64,000 nucleotides of DNA from Branchiostoma floridae. Its lineage: Eukaryota > Chordata > Leptocardii > Amphioxiformes > Branchiostomatidae. Shown here piece after piece: positions 35,054 through 47,200 of the stretch (the stretch's first letter is position 1; every line of letters begins with the position of its first letter). The position numbers and the translations under genes were made by a program. Location: NCBI RefSeq assembly GCF_000003815.2, contig NC_049992.1, positions 6,081,918 through 6,145,917 of the forward strand. The letters are read 5' to 3'. Below the pieces are notes generated by a model that saw only the letters and a list, made by a program, of their open reading frames with translations, had not been told where the DNA came from and searched no databases.

Positions 35054-38000
35054 TCATTCCTCCAGTGCTAGTGCGGCAACGTCTCGGCAGTACCATCCGA
35101 TTCGGCTCTTTTGGATTTCAAGAAAGCTTTGGCCGAATAAGGCAAAGGGAAGAGGTGCACGCTTTATTGGACAGTAGTTGTTTCCGAACCCGTAGTTGCT
35201 GATGGTATCCACGATTTCTTTTCCTTTCGTGGAGAAGTAGTGGTACTCCCTTCGGGCACCAAGGAAGTCATCCATAAAATATTGTTTATCGTCACGATTA
35301 AGAGTCTCCTTCTCGCCATCGAAAATGTACTGTTCGGAATAATGTGTTGTCTCTGTATATACGGCACGGATGTAAAGCTTGCCATTGGCAGAAGTCGGAA
35401 GAAAGACGTCTGGGACCTTCGCCCAAGCGTTCCCCAAAAATGTATCGGCTTTCCTCCAACCGTTAGTTTTCACATCAAACAAATGCACACACAGGTTAAA
35501 GAGTCTCTCTAACTCAGTTGGAGTCACCGTGATGAATACAACCTTGTCCCCAAAAGTTGTCATCGTTAACTTTGTGAATGACTGTGTGAATAGTGTAGGT
35601 GGCACGAGTATCTTTATCCAAAAAGCTTCTTCGGGATCATAGCAATCCATGGTCACCGTATACGAAGACGTGTCCTCAGCGTCACCGCCGACCAGAAAGA
35701 GTTTCCCGTCAACAACCACCGACTGATGCCCTGCCCTGCCAGCAGGCATGTCGGGCAACCTCAGCCACTTGTCTGAGGGAAAATGGTACCGAAAGGCTTG
35801 CCTGGATGGAACAGGGTGAGGACCCTTGGCGGTAAGACGCTTCTCCCGCCCGCCTGTCACGTACAGGTGTCCCCCTGCACTTGCCACGCCCATGTACCCA
35901 TTGGCAGGCGTTGGAAGGTTAGCTATGTGGTAATATTGTTGATTATCTGGATCTAAGCAAATTATGCTTTGCATGGGCCCGGGTGAAGGCCGTACTGGAA
36001 GGGGTTCTGACTCATCGTTATCGCGGAGATGTGGCTTATTGACTGCCTTCCAACCGCCGACAATGATTGCCAGCTTATCCGATACCCCTCGTCTGTTACT
36101 ACTTCTTGCTTCTTCTTTCTCTACCTGTGTACCGAGAAGATGTCTCTCTCTTGCTGCTATGATATATGCCAGGCATTCTGTGGACTCTCGTATCACAGGG
36201 TGTAACTCGAGCTTCCGTAGCACGCTGACCCTCACGCAAGATAAACGGATCTCTGGCAAAATCTTTAAGATTGCTGTTTGACGTCGACGGCTCTCGGGGG
36301 CATGGTCGAGCCACCTTATCACAAAACTGACAACGTCGTCTTCAGTCGTAGCTTTCAAATCTTCGACTCCGAGTAGATCTAAGAGATCCTCCAATGAAAG
36401 GCTAAGGAACTCCTCATCTTGTGTGGCTTCTGAGAAGTTTGAGACTGCCATGGTCCTCGCACTCTTCTTCAGTTCAGAAAGATCATCATACATGTGTGCC
36501 AGGCGCAAGACGCCTAGACAGTTATTCGGGCAAAGGTTGTCTTGGATGAATTTCTTGCAGTGCTGCAGCATCGTGTCGAACTGTAGCATGTGCGCCGTCT
36601 GTAGAACGTCTTGGACATCGTCTTCATGCGCGGATTTAGGGGGGGGCGCACCCGGCGCGCGCCCCCCCTTTGGCTGGACCCAAAAAAAAAATTCGGCTGG
36701 ACCACAAAAAAAAAAGGAATTCCACAAATAAATCCAGAAAATCAGCGAAAGTTTCAGCGAAGCGGCGACAATACAAAGCTGCTAACCAACAATACCAAGG
36801 CGCACTCCTCCCGCTTTTACTTCCTCATTGTGTCGGTCGTTGCGGGCATAGCCAGAATGTTTCGTAACCAGGACGTTGGCAATACTCCCGCCCTTCTTCG
36901 GAACTCGCTTATGTTCCATCTGACTCTAATATTGTTATTATATTTGCTATTTTGGTGCCCTATTAGCCCATGTGGACTGAGCGACGCAAGATACAATGTT
37001 AAACATTCATTCATTCATACTGTGACGGTAAATGTCAGGACTAAAAATGTATCAAACTTACGATATGTCTCCGCTAAGGGACTTGACGATATTTACCGGG
37101 GGGGAGGGCTGATGCAAAATGGGTCAGGTAAAAAAAAAACGGCGATCTTTTCACTACACATGTACGATATTTACACAAAAGAAACTAAATCAATGTTCTA
37201 CTTGGTACATTTTAGTGATATCGTGACAAAAACCGCTTCAATACTGCTGTAATCATTCCAAAACGGGAGTTATTTCGGCCAACCAACAAACTTGCCGAAA
37301 ACTTTTCGCGCCATCATATGCATGATTACGTCATATATGCACGCAGCAGAGAGCCCGCCGTCACGAAAGTAAACATCGTAAATAATGTTTCATCCCGTTG
37401 CCGTCCGTGAACTATTCCGTTTACAAAGAACCGATGCACACAGGATTGATATTGATACCAATTTTAGTCTTCGTAAACTTCGTGCGAACATGGAATTACA
37501 CGACAGAGGCGGCTGCAGCAAATTTCTTATGGGGAGGGCGAACTATATTGACGTAATCCTAGGGGGTCCGGTGGCATGCTCTCCCGGAAAAATTTTGAAA
37601 TCTTGACTATCTGAAACGATCTTTCCTAACTTTTGATGGACAAATTTGCTGGCAGACTAAGCTAAGTTTAATAGCCTTTCTAGTAGGGTTTTTAGCTTAT
37701 ATTATTGAGGGCGACGACGCCCCCAACGTATTTTCACAACTTTGAGCGCACGAGCCGTCGCAAGGTAGGTCTGGAGAAAAATGTTGAAATTTGAACCCTC
37801 TGAAACAGGATTTTCTGCACTTTGAGGGATAAACTTTGCTGGTAGACTATGCTAAATGTAATGACATTTCTGTCAGGGGAAAAGATTTTTGATGGCGACG
37901 AGCGCCAGAGCGTCGTGGGCGCCGGAGGTGCAAGCCGTCGCCAGGCACGTCCAGAGAAAAATTGAAATCTTGACCACCTGAAACTTCATTTCCTGCGTTT

Positions 38001-38808
38001 TAGGGGCACATTTTGCTTGTATTTTTAAGGCCCCGTTTTTAAAGGCATTTTTTTTTCAATGGCCCTCCCCCCGGCTCAAGACATGTTTCGATGGCCGTTC
38101 CCCCATGCCAAAAATATGATTGTTGAATGTGAGATTGCTAACTATAAAAATCAGTGTTCTTTCGTTTATTATATTTGTTCAGCCCTAAAAGTCAGTGTTG
38201 ATTTGTTGGTTATTTTTGCACAGAAATGGCTCTAAAATGCACCAGAGAGCCTCTTTATTTTAAAAAGTTCTCGGGGGAGGCCCCCCAAACCCCCCCAACG
38301 AGAGGGGGGAAACCCCCCTCTCGTGCTCTCCCCCCCGCGCAGCTACGCTGCGCATTCGTGGCCTTCGGCCACGACCTGAGGTGCGACAGCATATGCGCCC
38401 CCCCTTTGCAAAATCCTGGATCCGCCCCTGGTCTTTACCGATGCGTATTTCCCCGGTATACAGGAAGTCCAGGATCTTAGAGAAGCTGGAGGAGTCCATG
38501 CCATGGAGTTGCACGGCCTTTGAGGTACTTTCAGCGAAGTTGGACGACAGCATGGTTTTGAAGTATAGTGTAGATGCCAGCACGGCCCGGTGACAAGGGA
38601 ACTCCCTACCCTCTACCTGTACCACAACATCAAGGAATTCCCCGTTCTTACGCTGGCTGGCAAGTTCAGCAAGAAGCTTGCGTCCATGAGCTTTGTTTTT
38701 GATATCGACATAGCAAGAGCCCTCTTCCATTGGTTCTCTGTCGCTTCCGCTATTGACGTCTGAGTCAGAATACCCGCCAGACTCATCGTAGTCGTCAGGA
38801 CGGAACAT
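35054..38808 (-). pseudogene. Kelch-like (BTB-BACK-Kelch) gene interrupted by a transposon
   Basis: Family role: substrate adaptor of a CUL3 ubiquitin ligase. The minus-strand frame runs from ATG 38808 (MFRPDDYDESGG) to 38431, is interrupted by the element at 36625-38430, and resumes at 36619 down to TGA 35054. Leaving out the element and one copy of its 5-bp target duplication gives 1944 nt in frame, 647 aa, so the gene was intact before insertion. BTB domain: FLDVVVQVEGREFPCHRAVL, FLYTGEIRIGKD, continuing DVQDVLQTAHMLQ. BACK domain: NCLGVLRLAHMY onward. Then Kelch blades: AIIVGGW, GGHLYVTGG, DGKLFLVGG. An acceptor-like TCTTACAG just upstream of the ATG suggests a 5' non-coding exon, which is why I prefer this Met to one 111 bases upstream. 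The insertion may be removable as a new intron (see findings), so 'pseudogene' is provisional. I cannot say which KLHL subgroup it belongs to. Confidence 0.85.
36625..38430. mobile_element. 1.8-kb DNA transposon inserted in the Kelch gene, TSD GTCTT
   Basis: Ends read inwards as CATGCGCGGATTTAGG (left) and CAGGGGCGGATCCAGG (right, reverse strand), imperfect terminal repeats, flanked on both sides by GTCTT (36620-36624 and 38431-38435). G/C-rich subterminal runs border both ends. Inside are about three diverged repeats of roughly 180-185 bp starting near 37595, 37782 and 37962 (AAAAATTGAAATCTTGACC-like). I see no transposase frame, so it is non-autonomous. The superfamily is uncertain; CAGGG ends with a 5-bp duplication do not settle it. 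Confidence 0.88.
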
Positions 38809-39576
38809 GGCGGCTGTTGACGTGGTTCTGCTGTAAGATCTGCTGGACAAAATAATAAGAGGCATGATAAGAGGCAATAAAGAGATAAACATACGATTTG
38901 TTGGACTACGTGACATCATGATTAGTAGTAAAATTAAGATGGCAGACTGAAGAAGATGTATATTATTCAGATGATGAAGATTTCATGACAATGATGCATA
39001 CAGTAATGCAATGAATAACTCATGAAATATTTCAAGGTAAATTAATGTAGTGGCATGCACCTGCTGGTCAATTTCAAGATGCTCCGTAAATGTTATTTTA
39101 TTCTTTACAATGACTATTAAAATAGGTATCTTGACTATTTCTTGGTATTTTTTGTCCTCAAAGTTCTTGTTATTACAGCATGATTAAACGACTGTTTTAC
39201 AGCGGTAAAAGCAGTACAAGCTTCCCGGTATATATTCCATTCCCGGTATATTTCCTTTCCCGGCGTATTCCCGCGGTTAAAAATTGCGAATCGACCTCAA
39301 ATACGCCCCCCCTCCCCAACCCCCCCGGGCGAGGCCCCCAGAGAGGCCAGTGAAGGAGTCTACTAACAGCCCAGCAATCATAAACTGCAAACTCAGTCAC
39401 GCCCAATCCATGCGTAATTAGGGAAAAGCTTACCCAACGGGACGCTTCTGCTGCACTTTTATTTTTTAAAAAATGGTTTCAGTGCAGTGTTGGCTACTAT
39501 TGCTCTATAACAGTGCTGATTTTAGAACATTTTTTGGGGGGGACTGATCATATCTGGTAAAAACAAGCGTTCTTGT

Positions 39577-39673
39577 AGCCTGGAGTCCAGCCTTGATCAG
39601 CTCCCGAAGGTCGCTACTCGCCAAGCGACCTTCGCGGGAGCGGAACAAAGCGAACAAGGCTGGACTCCAGGCT
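39577..39673. mobile_element. short foldback MITE
   Basis: TAGCCTGGAGTCCAGCCTTG at the left is matched by CAAGGCTGGACTCCAGGCTA at the right, a perfect 20-base terminal inverted repeat. Inner arms CCCGAAGGTCGC / GCGACCTTCGCGGG also pair, so nearly the whole 97 bp can fold. Confidence 0.9.
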
Positions 39674-39932
39674 AGCGTCCTTGGTCATGCCTTTCCCTCA
39701 TTATAGGAGTAGAGGAGCATGCTTTAGGTAGGTGTGGCTAATCAGTATAATGGAGAGTGGCTTATTTGCAATTATCCCTCTTGGCAAAAGTCCTACCGCG
39801 TGAAAATCCGGGCGTGGACGATTACCCCGGCGGAAGAGAGTTGCATTAGGCCCGTAGAAAGCCTACACTAACTACGGTACGTAGGCCGAACCACGTACTA
39901 TCCAAGCAGTTTAGGCTCCGGCTGTTTTTTAA

Positions 39933-40065
39933 ACGTTTTTTTAGTCGTTTTTATCGGGCTTTCTATTTTGTCATTTTTCTTGAAGTACGCCAGCCAAGGT
40001 TAGGTTTTTACGCAGCAAGATAAAGAAAAAAATAGAAAGCCCCATATAAACGACTAAAAAAACGT
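39933..40065. repeat. large inverted repeat with 37-base arms
   Basis: ACGTTTTTTTAGTCGTTT at 39933 pairs with AAACGACTAAAAAAACGT ending at 40065, and pairing continues through GGGCTTTCTATTTT. Loop of about 60 bases. Probably a MITE; I could not fix its outer ends or a target duplication. Confidence 0.8.
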
Positions 40066-41215
40066 CAGATATATCAGATATAACGTCCTTGCTTCAGCCA
40101 ACTACGACGTAGTTTGACAACGCACGACGTAATTTGGCGTACTCCCGCGTAGTTCACACAACGGGCTCAATACGACTTGACTTTCGGCCCAGGTGCGTGC
40201 CAAAACTACGGTACGGTCTGACTCAACTACATGGTGATAACCATAGCGTGACTAAAATCGCTCTTCTAGCCCGACATGTACAGTTACCGCCCCTCGTTAA
40301 AGTAAGCCAGCTAGAAATTGTGTAAACACGTCTAGTAACGACCCAAACTACTGCGACATAGTTGGACTTCATGTTCAACAAATGACCGACCATTCTGTAC
40401 ATTACTTTTTAAATGACACATAACGTTATTGTATTCACCCCCAATACGCTACACTTAGAAGAAGGTAAACATTCGAGCGTATCGCCATTACGAAAACCAG
40501 AAGAATGCCCTGAGGCTAAGCTTTGGTCATTTTATGTATATCTATCAAGAGGAGGCATCGGTACACTACACTGTACAATAATAGCTACACACATGTGTGG
40601 TAACTTGCATGCTATGAAGCTTTTCAAACCCTGTTCACAGCGACAGAAGACAACCTTCATTTCTTCACCTATCTGCACAGTAAACGTGTTCCCACCTGTG
40701 AGACAAAATTGGTGACAACGTCAGGGATCTTCAATCTTGCAGTGAGTGCTGACCTGCCCGTGACACACCCTGTCTGTCTACGTAGATGCTGTCTAACCGG
40801 TTAGCCCATTGCCTCCGAGTTCACTTGACTTGCTGAGTCACTTAGAAATGTGACAAAATGACGCAGATAAGTTGGAAATAAGTTATAAATGTCAATCTGA
40901 CTGGAGATTTTTAAGTTCAGAACATTTGAAATTTTGGCTCCAAAATTCTACATTATATCCCTGTAAAATGAGTACATATTAGTGTATGTAACACAAACTC
41001 TGCTGTCCAGGGCTGTAACTACCGCCTTCCCACAGATGAATGAGAGGGATGAGACGGATGCCGCATGAGATCAATCTTAGTGTATTCCTTCTTTTTGTCC
41101 TTTTAATGCCATAGAGTTGGGAAATGGAGAAAAAACATTTGTGTTTCCCGCCATATTTTAAAAGCTATGACCCCTGACCTGTACCCATACTGCACCGCGG
41201 CAGCGTGCGTCCATC

Positions 41216-44200
41216 ATGGCGGCCGGTCCGATTTCCGAGCGGAACCAAGGTAACACTTGATCGTTTTTACCAACAGTAAAATGACTCAAGGAAGTAGAAA
41301 TGATCTGTATACAATGCGTAACATACAAACTGTATGTATGTACTAAAATTAGGACGTTGGTTGTTTTAGTTTTGGCGTACAGACCGTTTTAAACCGGCGT
41401 AACTTACACCGCATGCACAAAGCGTCATGCCTACCTGAGCTGACGTCAAGGCGACGTCGTAACGTCGTCCCCGTGCCAGGTAGCACGTAAGAAGATGCTC
41501 CAGTAACGTCAAAACGTCACATCTTCATTTCTGTTGTTAACGTATTAATAGTCACTATTAAGATCATGATGTTTTTCTTTCCCTTTGGAATTACCACATA
41601 ATTTGTACAGTAGACTACATGCCCCCTCCCCATCTTTTTTATCCAGTCAGGAAATTATAAAGAAACTTGATAAAGAAAATTTATCAAAATACATGTAACT
41701 ACATGTACACCAAGATACCACCAGACAGCCCCCAAAAAATTCTGCCAGTTATTCAAAGACTGCACCATTGAAAAAAGCTATGAAATTAACTGAAAAAGAA
41801 TAGTGAGTATGTAATCAGTTAATGAACTTAATCTGCCTTAGATATCCATGGTTCTTAAGGCACCTTCCCTTATGCTCTAGGTACCCAAGGAAGTTACGAG
41901 GTTATACACGCACCAAGAAAGTTTCAACCTCCTTGCGTGCACTTAATATACATAGTACTGATATAGCGAGCATAGATAAACAAAACACACATCATATTGT
42001 TTTGACATAAATAACGTATAAATACTAGGGGCCTGGGGTGGGTATCGGTACAGAAAATGCAGGTTAAGTTCTGAATCAGGTCCTGGTCTGGACTTGATTT
42101 TGAATCTGATAATTTTCTGTAAGAGAAAATTTGTGAATGGGTGATACTCAAAACAATAGTCCATTTCTCTACAAAGGAATCTGTTTGGTAGAATGTCTGA
42201 CCCTTCCCCTTGGCTTATTGAAATCTCCATGTAAACAATGTTAACTACGTCTGTTAAGTTTGCCCTAGAAACTTGGTAGAAATTAATATAAACTCTACTC
42301 TCTTGTTATTTATTTTTGAAGGGTAAACTCTAAAGCATGTATATAGTGGAGTCATTTTCTAGTCAGTCGGCCCGAAAAAATCTGGTCCACTAATTTTTTC
42401 TTGGACCGGTCCAACAAGGAAAAAAGGTTTGTATTGGCCCCTAATGAATATTAATATTATATCATTTCACCCCTCCCCAGATGCTACTGTGTATGTTGGA
42501 GGCTTGGATGAGAAGGTGTCGGAAGCTTTACTATGGGAGCTGTTTCTACAAGCTGGACCTGTTGGTATGTTTGTGTCTTCTTCTTTTCGTTGGTTGTACT
42601 AGTAGTAGTACTGTCTCGGTACAGCGTACAAATGTCTAATAGAATGTTATGTACATACATCAGTATGGACTTAACTGAACACATTAATAATTGATTTCTA
42701 ACTTCCCATGTATTTCCCTTTCCCAGTGAACACACACATGCCGAAGGACAGAGTGACACAGGCACACCAAGGCTATGGCTTTGTGGAGTTCATGTCAGAA
42801 GAGGATGCAGACTACGCCATCAAGATTATGAACATGATCAAACTGTACGGCAAACCCATCAGAGTAAATAAGGTAAACATATATATTTTTTCAGACTTAT
42901 TGAAGTTTGAGTGATAATGTGTATTGCATGTTTGTCTCAGAAGCTTGTTGTTGTACACAGGTACACAGTATATTGTAGTGTGACAATTCCTAAGGCCTAG
43001 GCTAGGAAAAATGTCAAACTTTGATTTTGTGCATACGTATATCCTTCATTAGATAGGATAAGCAGTTTTCTTACTTGTATACCGGTTAGGAAGCACTGGC
43101 TGAATAGACATTCTAACTAGAAACTAGTATGTGACTCAACTCCCCAAAAAAGGCTAGGGTCTGTAGGTTTTTCAAGAGATCATCACACAACTCAATATTT
43201 TTTTCCAGGCTTCGGCTCACAACAAAAACCTGGACGTTGGTGCAAACATCTTCATCGGTAACCTGGACCCTGAGATTGATGAGAAACTCCTGTATGATAC
43301 CTTCAGCGCCTTTGGAGTCATTCTGCAGACACCAAAGGTAAGAGGAATTGTCTGTGTAATCATGGCGCTTTATCATATCATGCTATTACTTGTGATGTCG
43401 ATTGGCTAGGCTAAATGGCCACTGGATTGAGGCTTTATTCCGTATCATAATAATATTTGATTCATGGGCTCAGTTCCTGGCATTCCTGGCTAAACATTGT
43501 GCCCTTGGGGAAGGAATTTTACATGACTTCCCTTTTCACGGCTTTCCTCACTCCACCGAGGTGTAAAAATGGGTACCCAACTTAGGTATAGAAGGTAAAA
43601 GCCAGGAGGTGGGGGAAAGGGTTGAACTCTGTCTTCCAAAACCATGCCTTAGACACAGTGGATAACAACACAATGCATCAAAGAATGTAGGACTACATTT
43701 CTTTACATACTTGTTTGTAGTAATTGTTTTGTTGTTGGATTTCAGATCATGAGAGACCCAGAAACAGGGAACTCCAAGGGCTATGCCTTCATCAACTTTG
43801 CCAGTTTTGATGCCTCGGATGCAGCTATAGAGGCCATGAACGGACAGTACTTATGTAACAGACCCATCACCATCTCTTACGCCTTCAAGAAAGACTCGAA
43901 AGGAGAAAGACACGGCTCTGCTGCGGGTAAGGAGAATAATTGTATCGCACAAGATGAAATGCCTTTTTATCAAGTTTTAAGCATAACCTAACTCTCATAA
44001 TTCCACTGGGTAACCTAAGACCAGACAATGAAAATAATATGAATTCAAATAGATCTACTAAATGTAGCATCAGTAACCCCAGCGTGAGCTCGCCTCTGGT
44101 ACTAGTAGTCTTAAGAAGGCCTCAAAACATTGTTTTTTTAATGTCTTACTATTTTTTTTTAATACCGAACAAAATTGTTAGAGCTGATGTTTAGTCAAAT

Positions 44201-47200
44201 TGGGTGCACATGTATTTATTTACAGACTGGTCTCTGCAAAACACCTCAGTTTTAAGGCGATGCTGTACATTTTCAAAATCTTAACATAGTATGGACATTA
44301 TTTAACATTTGCATAAAAACAAAATTGACTATCATACAGATCAGTAATGAGATTCTCGCATCATTTGTAAGGATAGTATAAAAGCTGTAGTGGGAACCAT
44401 GACAATATGATTTGGTCTCACATCTAAGTTTGTTTATAACTTGTGTCTCATACCAATGTTTGTTCCAGAGAGGTTACTGGCTGCCCAGAACCCCCTGTCC
44501 CAGGCAGACCGGCCTCACCAGCTGTTTGCTGACGCACCGCCCACCCCCCAGTCCAACCCCCCCATGTCTTCAGCACCTCCTCAAGGGGGGCCCCCTCCAG
44601 GTAAGAAGAATAGGTCATGCATAGGTTTGCATAACCAAAAGCTGTATTATTTCATCAACATTTTTTTGTCACAAAGTATCTAAGATTTGCAAGTTCAATA
44701 AGTGTTTTCTATATTGCTTGTACAAACATGCACATTATGGAAGTTGCACTGCACAATGTCGTGTTTTTCTTGATTAAATGTACATAAGAATACTAGTGTT
44801 CAACAATACAATAGCTCTTAAGAGTTTCTGAAACTGTAGGGTATACTATTTTCATAAACATTAGATGTTCAGGTAAACTTTATATTATTATAGGAAATCT
44901 CTACAACTGGATAAAAAATGGATATTTCTACTTTTAAATTAGTAACACTGAAGAAAAGTGATGGATGTCACTCAAAACACCTGGAAGTAAAGCTCCATTT
45001 TTGTACAATTGTAGAGATTAAAGTACCTTAAAGTTTATATATAGGTTCTATGAACTTGTATTGATTGTTTTACTAAATACACTCAATTTAAATGTTTCTG
45101 CTCTTTTTCTTTGCAGGGATGCCTCCTCCTGGCATGCCACCTCCCCCACCCCCCTCAGGAGTCCCCCCACCCCCCATGCCCCCACCAGGGATGGGGATGC
45201 CTCACCCTCGAGGAGGACCCCCTGGTCCGGTCCCCCCTCCGCCCATGCCCCCTATGGGTATGCCCCCCATGCCTGTCCCCCCACCCCCCTCCGGAGCAGG
45301 CATGCCGTCCGCCAGCAATGCTTCTACCACCTCATCATCAACATCACAACCACAGGCCACCACGACGTCAGCGGCCAACATGCCCCCTCCCCCTGGTGGG
45401 CCCCACATGGGACCCCCTCCTGGTATGCAGGGCCCCCCAGGCATGATGCCTCCCCCACCCTGGGGTAAGTGTATACAAAGTCTAGATCTGTCTTGTTGGT
45501 ATTTCTATGTATAGACCAAAGCAGCAATGTTTTTTTACGCAGAAAGAAAGCATCCTGTAAAAAATAGATAATGATTGTTTAAATTATACAGTATATTCCC
45601 AAGGAATTATGATGCTTATTTTGCTGGGAAAAATCCCTAAGAAATCTGCATTTTGTGTTTCGGCACGTGAAATGGTTGGGCCTTTGGCTCTCTGAGAATG
45701 GCGTGCTTCGAGGATGGCGTGCTGTGGCCATCAGTCTGGCAGAAACACTGGCAATGCCAGGATAAAAGTAGTGTTGCCTACTATTTGATTTTTCACTAGT
45801 GCATCTCCCTGTTATATATATTTAGCATATAGATTTAAAACCCCTTTACAACTATATACTTTACTTTGGGCCATTAACATTCAAGAAAGCAGTTTTAAAC
45901 GAACTTGTAATTCCAAACTATATTTACATCAGTTTCAGATTACGTATACATGGGGATTTATCAGTTCTTTACAACATTAAGAAACGTCCTTGTCCAAGCA
46001 TTAATCTTCTCTCCCTTGTTCCTCAGGTGGCCCAGGCATGCATGGCCCCGGTATGCCACCCCCTCCTGGCCACCCTGGCATGGGCCCGCCCCGAGGACAC
46101 CCCCGTGGACCACCCCCCGGCATGATGCCCCCTCCTGGCTTCATGGGGGGGCCACCAGGACATCACAGACCCCCTCCTTTTGGTAAGTATAATTCCAAAA
46201 GCTATATCACATCTTGGTATTTTGTGTTACAGAAAGAAAGAATGCAGTTTGTTACAATGACTTAACAATCATGTGTATAACAGAAACAGAATGTCTTAAT
46301 AATGCGATCTTTCATTATGTATTATAAAGGCAGATACTGAGGGTCATTTCAAGTACTTTTATTGTCGGGTGACCCTTTGGGTATATAAGTCTCGCCAGAG
46401 CCAAGGCTTCTTTGCAGACAATGATTCCTTTGTTGCGTTCACCAAGCTGAAACCAGGCAACACTCAGGTCACTGAGTGAGGAGGCAATCTCAGGGTGTGC
46501 CGTACTCTGACCATAGATGATCCTTTTCATCTCCAGGGCCTGTTCATAGTAGCTGATAGCTTTCCTGTGATCACCAAGGTCTCTCCAGGCGTGCCCTAGG
46601 TTGTCAAGAGTGGTGGCCATTTCGGGATGTGCTGTACCTTGGCCATACATACTCCTGCACATGTGTATCACCTGCTTGTAGTAGCCGACCGCTTTCTCGT
46701 TGTCGCCAAGATGGTGCAAGGCCGATGCTAGGTTGTTGAGAGAGGCGGCAATGTGAGGATGTGCTGTACTCTTCCCATAGATGCTCCTGTACATCTGTTG
46801 TGCCTGGTCAAGGTATCTGACAGCTGCCCTGTGATTATGTGTATAGCACAGGGTGGACCCGAGGTTGTGGAGTAAGCCGGCAATGTGTGGATGTGCTGTA
46901 CCGTGTCCATAGATATCGGTGTACATCTGCAGTCCCTCTTCAAGGTACCTAACAGCCGTCCCATGGTCGTTCAGACTCCGCCAAGTTACCCCCAGGCTGT
47001 TTAGTAAGTCCGCTATGAGAGCAGGCCCCTCCCCAGAGCGTTATAGAACGGCGCAGCGCCGCGCCCAACAACTCTAGCGCCGCTCCCCCGATTTGTAAAT
47101 CTAGTGTTTTCTCTTTGTATTTTCGGGGATAACTAGCAAAAACATCCGACTCCGCTCAAATTTGACCGAGCGAAGTTGCTCATTTGGTCGAGAAATCGGC

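Larger units (their letters stand above)
38809..41215. other. divergent promoter region, Kelch gene and SF3B4
   Basis: Besides the two inverted repeats listed I see no gene. SF3B4 starts at 41216 without an evident TATA box. Confidence 0.5.

Noticed and set aside
45061-45468. alternative proline/histidine-rich frames
   Set aside because: Shadows of SF3B4 exon 7, whose frame continues into neighbouring exons.
46728-46964. separate 78-codon frame
   Set aside because: Out-of-frame shadow of the TPR remnant.
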